Notes under the pieces: generated by a model
Told to the model about the DNA's origin: nothing
Database searches by the model: none
What the model saw: the letters and a program-made list of their open reading frames with translations, nothing else
Part shown: in pieces, positions 7,441 to 14,543 of the stretch
Layout: each line of letters opens with the position of its first letter
Position numbering within the stretch: position 1 is the stretch's first letter
Program-made: the position numbers and the translations under genes
Assembly: GCA_030059675.1 (NCBI GenBank)
Contig: JANVYQ010000003.1
Location: forward strand, 138,822 to 202,821
From: Candidatus Pelearchaeum maunauluense
GTDB taxonomy: Archaea; Thermoproteota; Nitrososphaeria_A; Caldarchaeales; Caldarchaeaceae
DNA length: 64,000 bases
Reading direction: 5' to 3'

Positions 7441-8724
7441 ATGAACTCTAAACGGTTGTATGAGAGGGCGCGGCGCTATCTCCCAGGAGGAGTTACGTAC
7501 GCTGTTAAGTATTGGGAGCCGTATCCGGTGTATGCTAAGAAGGCTAAGGGGAGTAGGATATGGGATGTTGATGGTAACGAGTATGTTGATTTTTGGATGG
7601 GGCACTTCGCTATAATAATGGGCCATGCCTATGGGCCTGTTTTAGACGCCGCGCGTGAGCAGATAGAGCTTGGCGCGCATCTGGGGTATTGTCACGAGTG
7701 GGAGATTGAGCATGCGCGGATTATTTCTGAGATGTCTCCCTGCGTTGAGCTCTTCAGAGCTACGAATAGTGGGACAGAAGCCAACATGTATGCCGTACGT
7801 TTAGCGCGAGCTTACACCAAGCGTAGCAAGATTGGGAAGTTTGAGGGAAACTGGCATGGCGGGTATGATGCGCTTCATAAGGCTGTCAACCCTCCACTTG
7901 ATAAGCCGCCCTCACTTGGGTTGACCGAAAGTACGCTGAACGACACTATAGCTCTGCCGTATAATGATATTGATGGTGTGAGGAGGATAGCCAAGAAGGA
8001 GTCGTTGGCGTGTATTGTTATTGAGCCTATAATGGGTGCTGGAGGATTCATACCTGCGGAGAGAGAGTTTCTAAGGGGCTTACGCGAGCTGTGTGATGAT
8101 GAGGGAATACTGCTAATCTTTGATGAAGTTATAACAGGCTTTAGACTCGCGCGGGGAGGTGCGCAAGAATACTATGGGGTTATTCCAGACTTGGCGGTTT
8201 TTGGCAAGACGATAGGCGGTGGGGTCTTTCCTGCTGGAGGGTTTGGCGGTAGAGCGGAGATAATGGAGCTGCTAGACCATACTAAGGGAAGAAAACCCTA
8301 TGAGAATGTTTTCCATGGAGGAACATACGCGGGGAATCCCCTCTCAACCAGAGCTGGCTATGTGGTGCTATCGGAGCTCAAGAAGGGTGAGGTTTATCCG
8401 AAGATAGACGGGCTGGGAGAGAAAGCCCGTTCAGGCCTTAGGGAAATCTTCGCGAGATACGGAATAACAGCCCACGTAACTGGGGTTGGCTCAGTCTTTG
8501 GAATACACTTCACACAAGAGAAACCACGCGACATTAGGACAGCTACACAAACTAGGGATGTGGAACGCTGTAAACGCTTCTTCCGACATCTTATATCAAA
8601 CGGAATACTGTTCCTAAAGCCCGACAAGCCTGTCTTCTCCATCTCAGCCGCGCACTCCGACGAAGATATAGAGAAGCTTCTAAGCCTTGTTGAGGATTTC
8701 GCCAGAAGAGAGGCTAAACAATGA
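7441..8724 (+). CDS. Glutamate-1-semialdehyde 2,1-aminomutase-like enzyme
   Basis: PLP enzyme of aminotransferase class III, closest in pattern to HemL, which converts glutamate-1-semialdehyde to 5-aminolevulinate. Visible are ATNSGTEANMYAVRLARAYT, FDEVITGFR, the PLP-lysine motif FGKTIGGGVFPAGGFGG and a FHGGTYAGNPLS segment. At 427 residues the length is typical. The ATG at 7441 gives the family N-terminus (SKRLYERARRYLPGGV). No other heme gene is nearby, so a role in another aminomutase/aminotransferase reaction is possible. Confidence 0.8.
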   Translation: MNSKRLYERARRYLPGGVTYAVKYWEPYPVYAKKAKGSRIWDVDGNEYVDFWMGHFAIIMGHAYGPVLDAAREQIELGAHLGYCHEWEIEHARIISEMSPCVELFRATNSGTEANMYAVRLARAYTKRSKIGKFEGNWHGGYDALHKAVNPPLDKPPSLGLTESTLNDTIALPYNDIDGVRRIAKKESLACIVIEPIMGAGGFIPAEREFLRGLRELCDDEGILLIFDEVITGFRLARGGAQEYYGVIPDLAVFGKTIGGGVFPAGGFGGRAEIMELLDHTKGRKPYENVFHGGTYAGNPLSTRAGYVVLSELKKGEVYPKIDGLGEKARSGLREIFARYGITAHVTGVGSVFGIHFTQEKPRDIRTATQTRDVERCKRFFRHLISNGILFLKPDKPVFSISAAHSDEDIEKLLSLVEDFARREAKQ

Positions 8725-8772
8725 AAGGTATCATGTATTAATTGATGATGTAAGAGTATCTCTAGTCGGTTC

Positions 8773-10143
8773 ATGAGGGTGAAGCTAGCCGCGACCATAG
8801 GGCCAGCCTCGGCGTCTGATGAGGTTGTGGAGAAGCTAATTTTAGAGGGCTGCCGTATCTTTAGGATAAACTTCAGCCATGGTAGCCCTGAGCTTTGGCG
8901 TGGCTGGGCTAGGAGAATCCGTGAGATAGCAGGTAGGTTGGGTATTGAGGTGGCGTTGCTCGGAGACCTTAAAGGCCCCTCTATAAGGCTTGGTGTTCTT
9001 CCGAAGCCGATACGCCTAACCGCGGGTGAGGAGGTGAGTTTTGCGAGAAACCCGCAGAATGAGCGTGAAATCCCGCTACCAGAGCAGCGTGTCTTCCAGC
9101 AACTAGCCGCTGGAGACATGATAGTAACCGACGACGGCTGCGCTCTGCTACAGGTTCTTGAAGTTAAGGAAGATAGTGCCCGCGTAAGGGCTCTTACCGA
9201 GCTTGTGCTCTCCTCCCGTAAATCCATAGTAATACGTGGGAAGGAATTCCCAGTAGAGGAGCTATCCAGCGAGGATGTTGAAGCCCTGAAAATAGCTGTT
9301 GAGGAGGATTTTGACCTGCTCGGCATGAGCTTCGTGAGTAGAGCACGCGACCTGACCCTCATGCGGGAGAAGATTAACGAGCTCGGCGGTGAGCTTGAGA
9401 TTATAGCCAAGATAGAGACCCCCTCTGCCGTCGCTAACATAAGCGAGATAGTAAATGCCGCAGACGCCGTGCTAATAGCGCGTGGAGACTTGGGAATGTA
9501 TTTCTCACTTGAGGAGGTTCCGAAGCTACAGAACAAGATAACACAGGCTAGTTTAGCTGTTGGGAAGCCTGTTATGGTTGCGACTCAGCTACTGGGCTCT
9601 ATGGTTAACGCGCCAGTTCCAACTAGGAGTGAGGTTGTTGATGTGGTGAATAGCGTTAGGGAGGGCGTTGATGTTCTATTATTAACGGGCGAGACTGCCG
9701 TAGGAAAGTATCCTGTTGAGGCTATACGGTGGCTTCGTAGGATTGTGGAGGGCTATGAAAGTGAGGTGGCTAGGCAGGAGTATAAGTTGGATAGTGTGCT
9801 GGGTGATAGGTTCGCGATGGGTGTTGTATCCCTTGCCGAAAGCCTAGACGCGACACTCGCGGTATATACAAAGTCTGGAAGCATGGCGCGTAGAATCTCA
9901 CGCTTCAGACCAAAAACACGCGTATATGCAGCTACTCCCTCAAAGAAGGCTCTACGCAAGCTAAACATTCTATGGGGAATACAGCCAATACCCGTTGATT
10001 CTCAGGAATACGGAGACGGACTTAACGAGCTTGAGGACAAGCTTGTTAAGCTGGGCTTAGTAAGTAAGGGCGAGACGCTGGTTCTTACGTATGGTCTTAT
10101 AGATGAGCCATTTCACATAGTTAAAATTATACAGATAGCATGA
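8773..10143 (+). CDS. pyk: Pyruvate kinase
   Basis: 456 residues. Catalyses PEP + ADP to pyruvate + ATP. The N-terminal KLAATIGPAS, the phosphate-binding RINFSHG, catalytic-lysine region IIAKIETPSAV, metal-binding LIARGDLGMY and the B/C-domain TRSEVVDVVNSVREGVD plus LTGETAVGKYP are all present. It is complete, including the C-terminal regulatory domain. Confidence 0.96.
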   Translation: MRVKLAATIGPASASDEVVEKLILEGCRIFRINFSHGSPELWRGWARRIREIAGRLGIEVALLGDLKGPSIRLGVLPKPIRLTAGEEVSFARNPQNEREIPLPEQRVFQQLAAGDMIVTDDGCALLQVLEVKEDSARVRALTELVLSSRKSIVIRGKEFPVEELSSEDVEALKIAVEEDFDLLGMSFVSRARDLTLMREKINELGGELEIIAKIETPSAVANISEIVNAADAVLIARGDLGMYFSLEEVPKLQNKITQASLAVGKPVMVATQLLGSMVNAPVPTRSEVVDVVNSVREGVDVLLLTGETAVGKYPVEAIRWLRRIVEGYESEVARQEYKLDSVLGDRFAMGVVSLAESLDATLAVYTKSGSMARRISRFRPKTRVYAATPSKKALRKLNILWGIQPIPVDSQEYGDGLNELEDKLVKLGLVSKGETLVLTYGLIDEPFHIVKIIQIA

Positions 10144-10154
10144 GATGAATCTGG

Positions 10155-11608
10155 TTGGCTAGTCGAGCTGAGAGAAAAACTAGAGGGAGGCCATCGCGGG
10201 TATTAGCGGTATTAATCCTAGCTTAGCTCTTCGCATTCTCCTTCCTAATCTATCTAATAATCATTGGACCATCTGCTCAACGTTCAGAGATGTTTGTAAT
10301 AAGTGGGCCAATAATGGGCTTCAGCCCATACGTTGTGGAGTATGAGCTCCCCATACCTAACTCTGGGCCTATGGGTATAGTGGTTGATGATAGGGGAGTA
10401 GTGTGGGTAGCTGCTGCTAACGCTACTTCTCTCATAAGCTTTGACCCTGTGGAGAATGTTTTTAGACGCTATAAGATACCCATGAACCAGACTGGGACAA
10501 TAATTGGATGATTGACATAGACCCTAGCGGTAGGCTCTGGTTTCCCAGCACCTCTGATAATTCCGTCCGGAGCTTTGAGCCCAGAAGTGGAGAATTTACG
10601 CGCTATGAGCTTCCTTCACGCAACGCTTTTCCGCTACAACTGGATATAGATGACGCTGGGCGCGTGTGGGTTGCTGAGTTATCTAGCGGTAAGATAGCCG
10701 TGATAGAGCCTGAGGATGGCCTGATAAAGGAGTATACCTTACCCAAGCATGGTGAAGGCGCATTAACACCTGCGCCTGTCTCAATAGTGGTTGATAAGGA
10801 TGGCGTGGTTTTGGGTTTCTGAAAGAGCTTTAGGCAGATTGTTTAAGTTTTACCCAGATGAAAAACGGTTTGAAGAGATTCAGCTCCCAGAGACTATCTT
10901 CACGCCAGTGAGCTTGGGAATAGCGCCTGATGGCTCGTTGTGGTTTACGGATTTTGAAGAGCTTATGGGAAGCGTATTCATACAGTTTGACCCATCAAGC
11001 GGCCAGTTGAAGAGGTTCTCCACATATCCCAAGAATGGAAATCCATCGCTCCCGCTCTCACTCTCTATAGATGATGTTGGAAATGTTTGGATTCTGGAAC
11101 AGGCTGGGAATAGAATCGCAAAATTCAGCCCCCGCCTCAACACGCTGCTTGAGTACGAGCTTCCGAGAGGAAGATTAACCTCATCACTCAACATAATACA
11201 GTTCATAGTAGCGCGGGATGGACGCGTGTGGTTTACGGAGTACTCGGAGAATAAGATAGGGTTTATAGATGCCCTAAAGACTATCCCATTCAGCGTCTCA
11301 TTATCACAGAACTATGTGAAGACCAAGCCAGGAAGCGTGGTTAAGGTTGATGTGTTTATAATAGGCAAGCCGAAGACATCCGTACACTTCATGGTTTCTG
11401 GAACCCTCTCACCGTTGGGTAGGATAATAAATGCCACAACAAGCTTTTCCCCAGCGTCATAATAGAGAAATACACACAAATAACAACGCTCACCATAGCT
11501 CTCCACGATAACATTAAACCAGGAAACTACACCCTAACAGTAGGAGCATCAGACGGGCAAGTCATTAGCTCGGCTATACTATACCTAGAAATAAAGAACC
11601 GGAGCTGA
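10155..11608 (+). pseudogene. Broken Vgb/NHL-type beta-propeller surface protein
   Basis: A gene for a membrane-anchored beta-propeller (repeats such as VVWVAAANATSLISFDP, RLWFPSTSDNSVRSFEP, VWFTEYSENKIGFID, the virginiamycin-B-lyase/NHL repeat style) is spread over several frames. A TTG at 10155 starts a basic N-terminus and hydrophobic helix that is cut by a TAG at 10224-10226. Frame changes follow near 10510, 10800 and 11455, after which a C-terminal segment (PGNYTLTVGASDG) runs to a TGA at 11606-11608. At least four lesions make this a pseudogene, unless the assembly carries indel errors here. Confidence 0.8.
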
Positions 11609-11612
11609 ACGA

Positions 11613-11684
11613 AGCCCCGGGCGGGATTTGAACCCGCGGCCGCCGGCTTACGAGGCCGGCGCTCTACCGCTAAGCTACCGGGGC
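11613..11684 (-). tRNA. tRNA-Thr(CGT)
   Basis: GCCCCGG/CCGGGGC acceptor, D arm GCTTAGCGGTAGAGC, anticodon arm CCGGC-CTCGTAA-GCCGG (anticodon CGT), T arm GCGGG-TTCAAAT-CCCGC. No intron; CCA not encoded. Confidence 0.92.
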
Positions 11685-11764
11685 TGCTGCACAACTATGG
11701 TAATGGGGATATAATAGAGTTTTGCCTCACAAACATAAATTCCGCTTCACTGTTATCAGGTTGT

Positions 11765-12940
11765 ATGAGTGAAGAGCTCCCCGCTGTGGGGGAAATTCTC
11801 ATCCGCGAGTTTGAGAGCATTAATGTGGACGATACTCTTACTAAGGTTGCTGGGATTTTCTCGGAGAAGGATACGCCTATAGTCGTGGTTCTTGACGGTA
11901 GCAGTGAAGGGCGTGTTTATGGGATTTTGACGGAGAGGATACTGTTACGTCCGCATATAAACATGGCGGAAGCTAAGGCCAAGTCATTCGCGATAAAAGC
12001 GCCTAAGCTTACGTCATCCTCAAGCATAACTGAAGCGGCGCGCCTAATGCTTGAGAACAACCTAAAAGCGCTACCAGTAATGGAGGATGGAAAACCAATA
12101 GGCATAGTTACTGTGGATAAGATAGCAGAAGCAGCTCGGTCTGTTCTCCAGAAGACTCTGGTGAGAGATGTTATGACGAAGAACCCTGTTACCGTGAAGG
12201 CTAACGATACTATAGGTAAGGCTATATCGTTGATGCGTGAGATGGGTATATCGCGCCTGCCTGTTGTTGAGCGGGGAGCGCTCCGCGGCATAGTAACTGT
12301 TCATGATATAGTTGAGAAGGTTATCAAGCCCCGCGAGCGTGCCACCAGAGGGGAGACTGTAGGCGAGAAGGCCAGAACTCTAAGCAACAAGGTCTCGGAG
12401 ATAATGTCAAAGCCTGTCATAACAGCGTCGCCGCGCGAGCCTGTTATAAAAGCGCTGCAAAAGATGAGCCGCAACGACGTCTCCTGTCTTGTCGTAGTTG
12501 ATAACGGCTCCGTGGAGGGAATAATAACAATGATGGATGTGCTTGAGCCGATAGCGCGGCTAGCAACAAGACAGGAGCAGGGAATATCCATACAAGTATC
12601 ATACAAGATGGAGCATGTAGATTTTGATGATAAAGACAGGGTTATGGCTATAGCGGAGCGTTTCGTCAAGCGCTTTAACGAGTCGCTGGGAAATGGTTTC
12701 CTAACGCTATACTTCAAGGAGCATAAGGAGAAGCATGGTGATATGCATCTAATACACTGTAGAGCACGTCTTAAGACGGATAAGTATCAATTTGTTGGAA
12801 CTGGAGAAGCCTGGCGCGCAGACTTTGCTGCGAGATCTGCTTTGGAGCGTATAGAGAGGCAGTTCCTACTCTCGCGCAAGCTTGCCTCAAAATACCCATA
12901 CGCTGACGAGCTGCTGGAGCGGCTGGCAGAATCATACTAG
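11765..12940 (+). CDS. Four CBS domains fused to HPF-like ribosome hibernation domain
   Basis: 391 residues. Residues about 5-130 and 133-265 form two tandem CBS pairs (VRDVMTKNPVTVKANDTIG, VSEIMSKPVITASPREPV), which typically bind adenine nucleotides. The last about 115 residues have the beta-alpha-beta-beta-beta-alpha pattern of HPF/YfiA (S30AE): VSYKMEHVDFDDKDRVMAIA, a middle pair of strands, and AARSALERIERQFLLSRK. HPF domains bind the small ribosomal subunit and silence translation, so the fusion suggests energy-sensing control of ribosome dormancy. That function is inference. The 3' end overlaps the next minus-strand gene by 4 nt. Confidence 0.75.
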   Translation: MSEELPAVGEILIREFESINVDDTLTKVAGIFSEKDTPIVVVLDGSSEGRVYGILTERILLRPHINMAEAKAKSFAIKAPKLTSSSSITEAARLMLENNLKALPVMEDGKPIGIVTVDKIAEAARSVLQKTLVRDVMTKNPVTVKANDTIGKAISLMREMGISRLPVVERGALRGIVTVHDIVEKVIKPRERATRGETVGEKARTLSNKVSEIMSKPVITASPREPVIKALQKMSRNDVSCLVVVDNGSVEGIITMMDVLEPIARLATRQEQGISIQVSYKMEHVDFDDKDRVMAIAERFVKRFNESLGNGFLTLYFKEHKEKHGDMHLIHCRARLKTDKYQFVGTGEAWRADFAARSALERIERQFLLSRKLASKYPYADELLERLAESY

Positions 12941-13110
12941 TCGCTAGACTCCCTAGATAATCTCTCATACTCCTCAACGCTCATTTCAATTATGAAAGGC
13001 CCAACATAGCCGCAGCCGCCGCACCTATACAGCATACCCAGAAAACCGCCCAGATGAAGGCTTAGATTCACGCCCTTACACTGGGGGCATACCTGAAGCT
13101 TACCACCCAT
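12937..13110 (-). CDS. Small zinc-ribbon protein
   Basis: 57 residues with two CxxC knuckles (VCPQCKG and YRCGGCGYVGP) making a rubredoxin-like zinc ribbon, and an acidic C-terminus. The ATG at 13110 lies about 30 nt from a TATA-like actatatatc on the minus strand (13137-13146). Function unknown; such ribbons often bind nucleic acid or protein partners. It ends in convergent overlap with the CBS/HPF gene. Confidence 0.65.
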   Translation of the reverse strand: MGGKLQVCPQCKGVNLSLHLGGFLGMLYRCGGCGYVGPFIIEMSVEEYERLSRESSD

Positions 13111-13156
13111 CCAACAACCCACAAACACGACTCCTGATATATAGTTTATTGATACG

Positions 13157-13277
13157 CGGGCCCGGTGGGACTTGAACCCACGACCTCCGGCTGTCTTCCC
13201 ACCTTTTTCTCTGCCTAGGAGGCCCGAAGGCTTGCGCATGCCCTTCGGCGCCCTCGTCCATTCTAGGCTACGGGCCC
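13157..13277 (-). tRNA. tRNA-Arg(CCT) with two introns
   Basis: Acceptor GGGCCCG/CGGGCCC. The anticodon arm only closes if two inserts are removed: 22 nt (13224-13245) between positions 29 and 30, and 23 nt (13193-13215) at the canonical 37/38 position. The mature arm is then CCGGC-CTCCTAA-GCCGG with anticodon CCT. Both inserts can form hairpin structures expected of bulge-helix-bulge splicing. The total of 121 nt resolves exactly into exons of normal length. CCA is not encoded. Confidence 0.88.
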
Positions 13278-13373
13278 CTTGGTTTCTATCTAGAACGAGC
13301 ATAAAAGCATATGATATGAAGGTGTTACGTGGGCATATCGCTGATAGTTCTCCCAGTGTCTTCGGCCAGCAAG

Positions 13374-13381
13374 CCTTTTAG
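13374..13381 (+). promoter_or_regulatory. TATA-like box before the CdvB-like gene
   Basis: CCTTTTAG centred about 27 nt before the GTG at 13405; this spacing decides the start of the CdvB-like gene. Confidence 0.4.
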
Positions 13382-13404
13382 AGGTGTGTATAGCGTTTTG
13401 CCGT

Positions 13405-13953
13405 GTGCTTAATAAGCGTGGGAGGAGTCTGGAGAGGCGTCTTGACGAGGTTGTAGCCCAGCTCAAGATACATAACGATAAACTAAGTGCGCGCACAAGC
13501 TACATGTCATCGCGAGCGCGCAGCCTGTTTGAGCTCTCGCTAAGAGCCAAGGAAGAAAAGGATGAAGAACGCGCCATGCTCTACGCGAAGGAGCTCAGCG
13601 AGCTTAAACGCGTGCTATACACCATGCTAAGAAGCCAGGCATCACTGGAGGGAATAATCCTACATCTAGAAACCGTGAGGGACCTCAATTCTGTCAGGAA
13701 ATCCGTGAAACCAATACATGAAGTTCTGAGCCGGGTTCAGGAAGACGTTAAGGGAGCGGTTCCAGAAGTTGCCCACGAGCTCCTAAAAACACACTTGATA
13801 CTTGATGATATTATGATTGAGATAGGCGTCTCATCAGACAGTAGCTACTCATACACCGCCGTTGATCACGATGCACAAGAAATACTCAATAAAGCCAGCG
13901 AAATAGCTGCGCAGCGCATGAAGAAGATTATGCCAAATGTTTCAAACGAGTAA
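13405..13953 (+). CDS. CdvB-like ESCRT-III (Snf7-fold) protein
   Basis: About 182 residues, almost entirely helical. A long basic first helix (RRLDEVVAQLKIHNDKL) pairs with a second (SSRARSLFELSLRAKEEKDE, RAMLYAKELSELKRVLYTML), then an acidic C-terminal half: the Snf7/ESCRT-III plan of archaeal CdvB paralogues that assemble into the division ring. No C-terminal broken winged helix for CdvA binding is visible, so it resembles CdvB1/B2-type members. GTG 13405 is preferred over GTG 13384 because of the TATA spacing. cdvA and cdvC are not in the window. Confidence 0.72.
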   Translation: MLNKRGRSLERRLDEVVAQLKIHNDKLSARTSYMSSRARSLFELSLRAKEEKDEERAMLYAKELSELKRVLYTMLRSQASLEGIILHLETVRDLNSVRKSVKPIHEVLSRVQEDVKGAVPEVAHELLKTHLILDDIMIEIGVSSDSSYSYTAVDHDAQEILNKASEIAAQRMKKIMPNVSNE

Positions 13954-13990
13954 AAATAATGTTTAATAAAACGACCTACCATACATAATT

Positions 13991-14464
13991 ATGAGAGGAA
14001 AAATGTCCTTCTCGTCTTTTAAGAAGATTCTAGTTCCTGTTGATGGTTCTGAGTTTTCTGGAAAGGCTGTCCGTGTAGCTGTTGAGCTTGCTAAGCGATA
14101 TGATGGAAGTATCACGCTTCTCCACGTGATTAGCGCTCCCAGCTCTTATCTGGTAGCAGTCCCAGCAGCGGGTGCTACCGTGGAGTTTGTCGAGGAATAC
14201 TATGCTCAAGCAAAGAAGAGAGCCGAGGAGTGGATGGGTAAGTATGTGGCTGAGCTGGAGTCGCTGGGGGTAAAAGCCAGTAGCGTGGTGTTGGAAGGAG
14301 CTTCTTCAGTTGTAGAAGCAATAACAAACTACGCTGAGAACGAGAAGTTCGACCTAATAATTATTGGAACCAGGGGGCTCAGTGGGTTTAAACGCCTCCT
14401 AGTTGGGAGTGTTGCAAGCGGAGTAGTAAGCCACGCGCGCTGCTCCGTCCTGGTGGTAAAATAA
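13991..14464 (+). CDS. Universal stress protein (UspA family)
   Basis: 157 residues, single Usp domain. N-terminal KKILVPVDGSEFSGKAVRVA, a central strand-helix layout and the ATP-binding GTRGLSGFKRLLVGSVASGV are all present, so nucleotide binding is likely. The ATG lies about 26 nt from a TATA-like tttaataaa (13961-13969). Confidence 0.9.
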   Translation: MRGKMSFSSFKKILVPVDGSEFSGKAVRVAVELAKRYDGSITLLHVISAPSSYLVAVPAAGATVEFVEEYYAQAKKRAEEWMGKYVAELESLGVKASSVVLEGASSVVEAITNYAENEKFDLIIIGTRGLSGFKRLLVGSVASGVVSHARCSVLVVK

Positions 14465-14543
14465 ACCAGCAATAATCCCCTCTCCTTATTTTTGATGAAG
14501 TAAAACTAGGACTTAAATATGTGCTAAAAGCACTTATAAAGCG

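Noticed and set aside
8394..9536. A 380-codon minus-strand open frame
   Set aside because: It is antisense to the aminomutase and pyruvate kinase genes, both of which have complete family motifs.
4211..10226. Pyrrolysine or TAG reassignment to explain two in-frame TAG codons
   Set aside because: Several intact genes in the window use TAG as their normal stop, and the second case also has frameshifts, so gene decay or sequence error is simpler.
12937..13302. A 121-codon zinc-ribbon protein starting at 13302
   Set aside because: The first half would translate the tRNA-Arg gene; the real protein starts at 13110.
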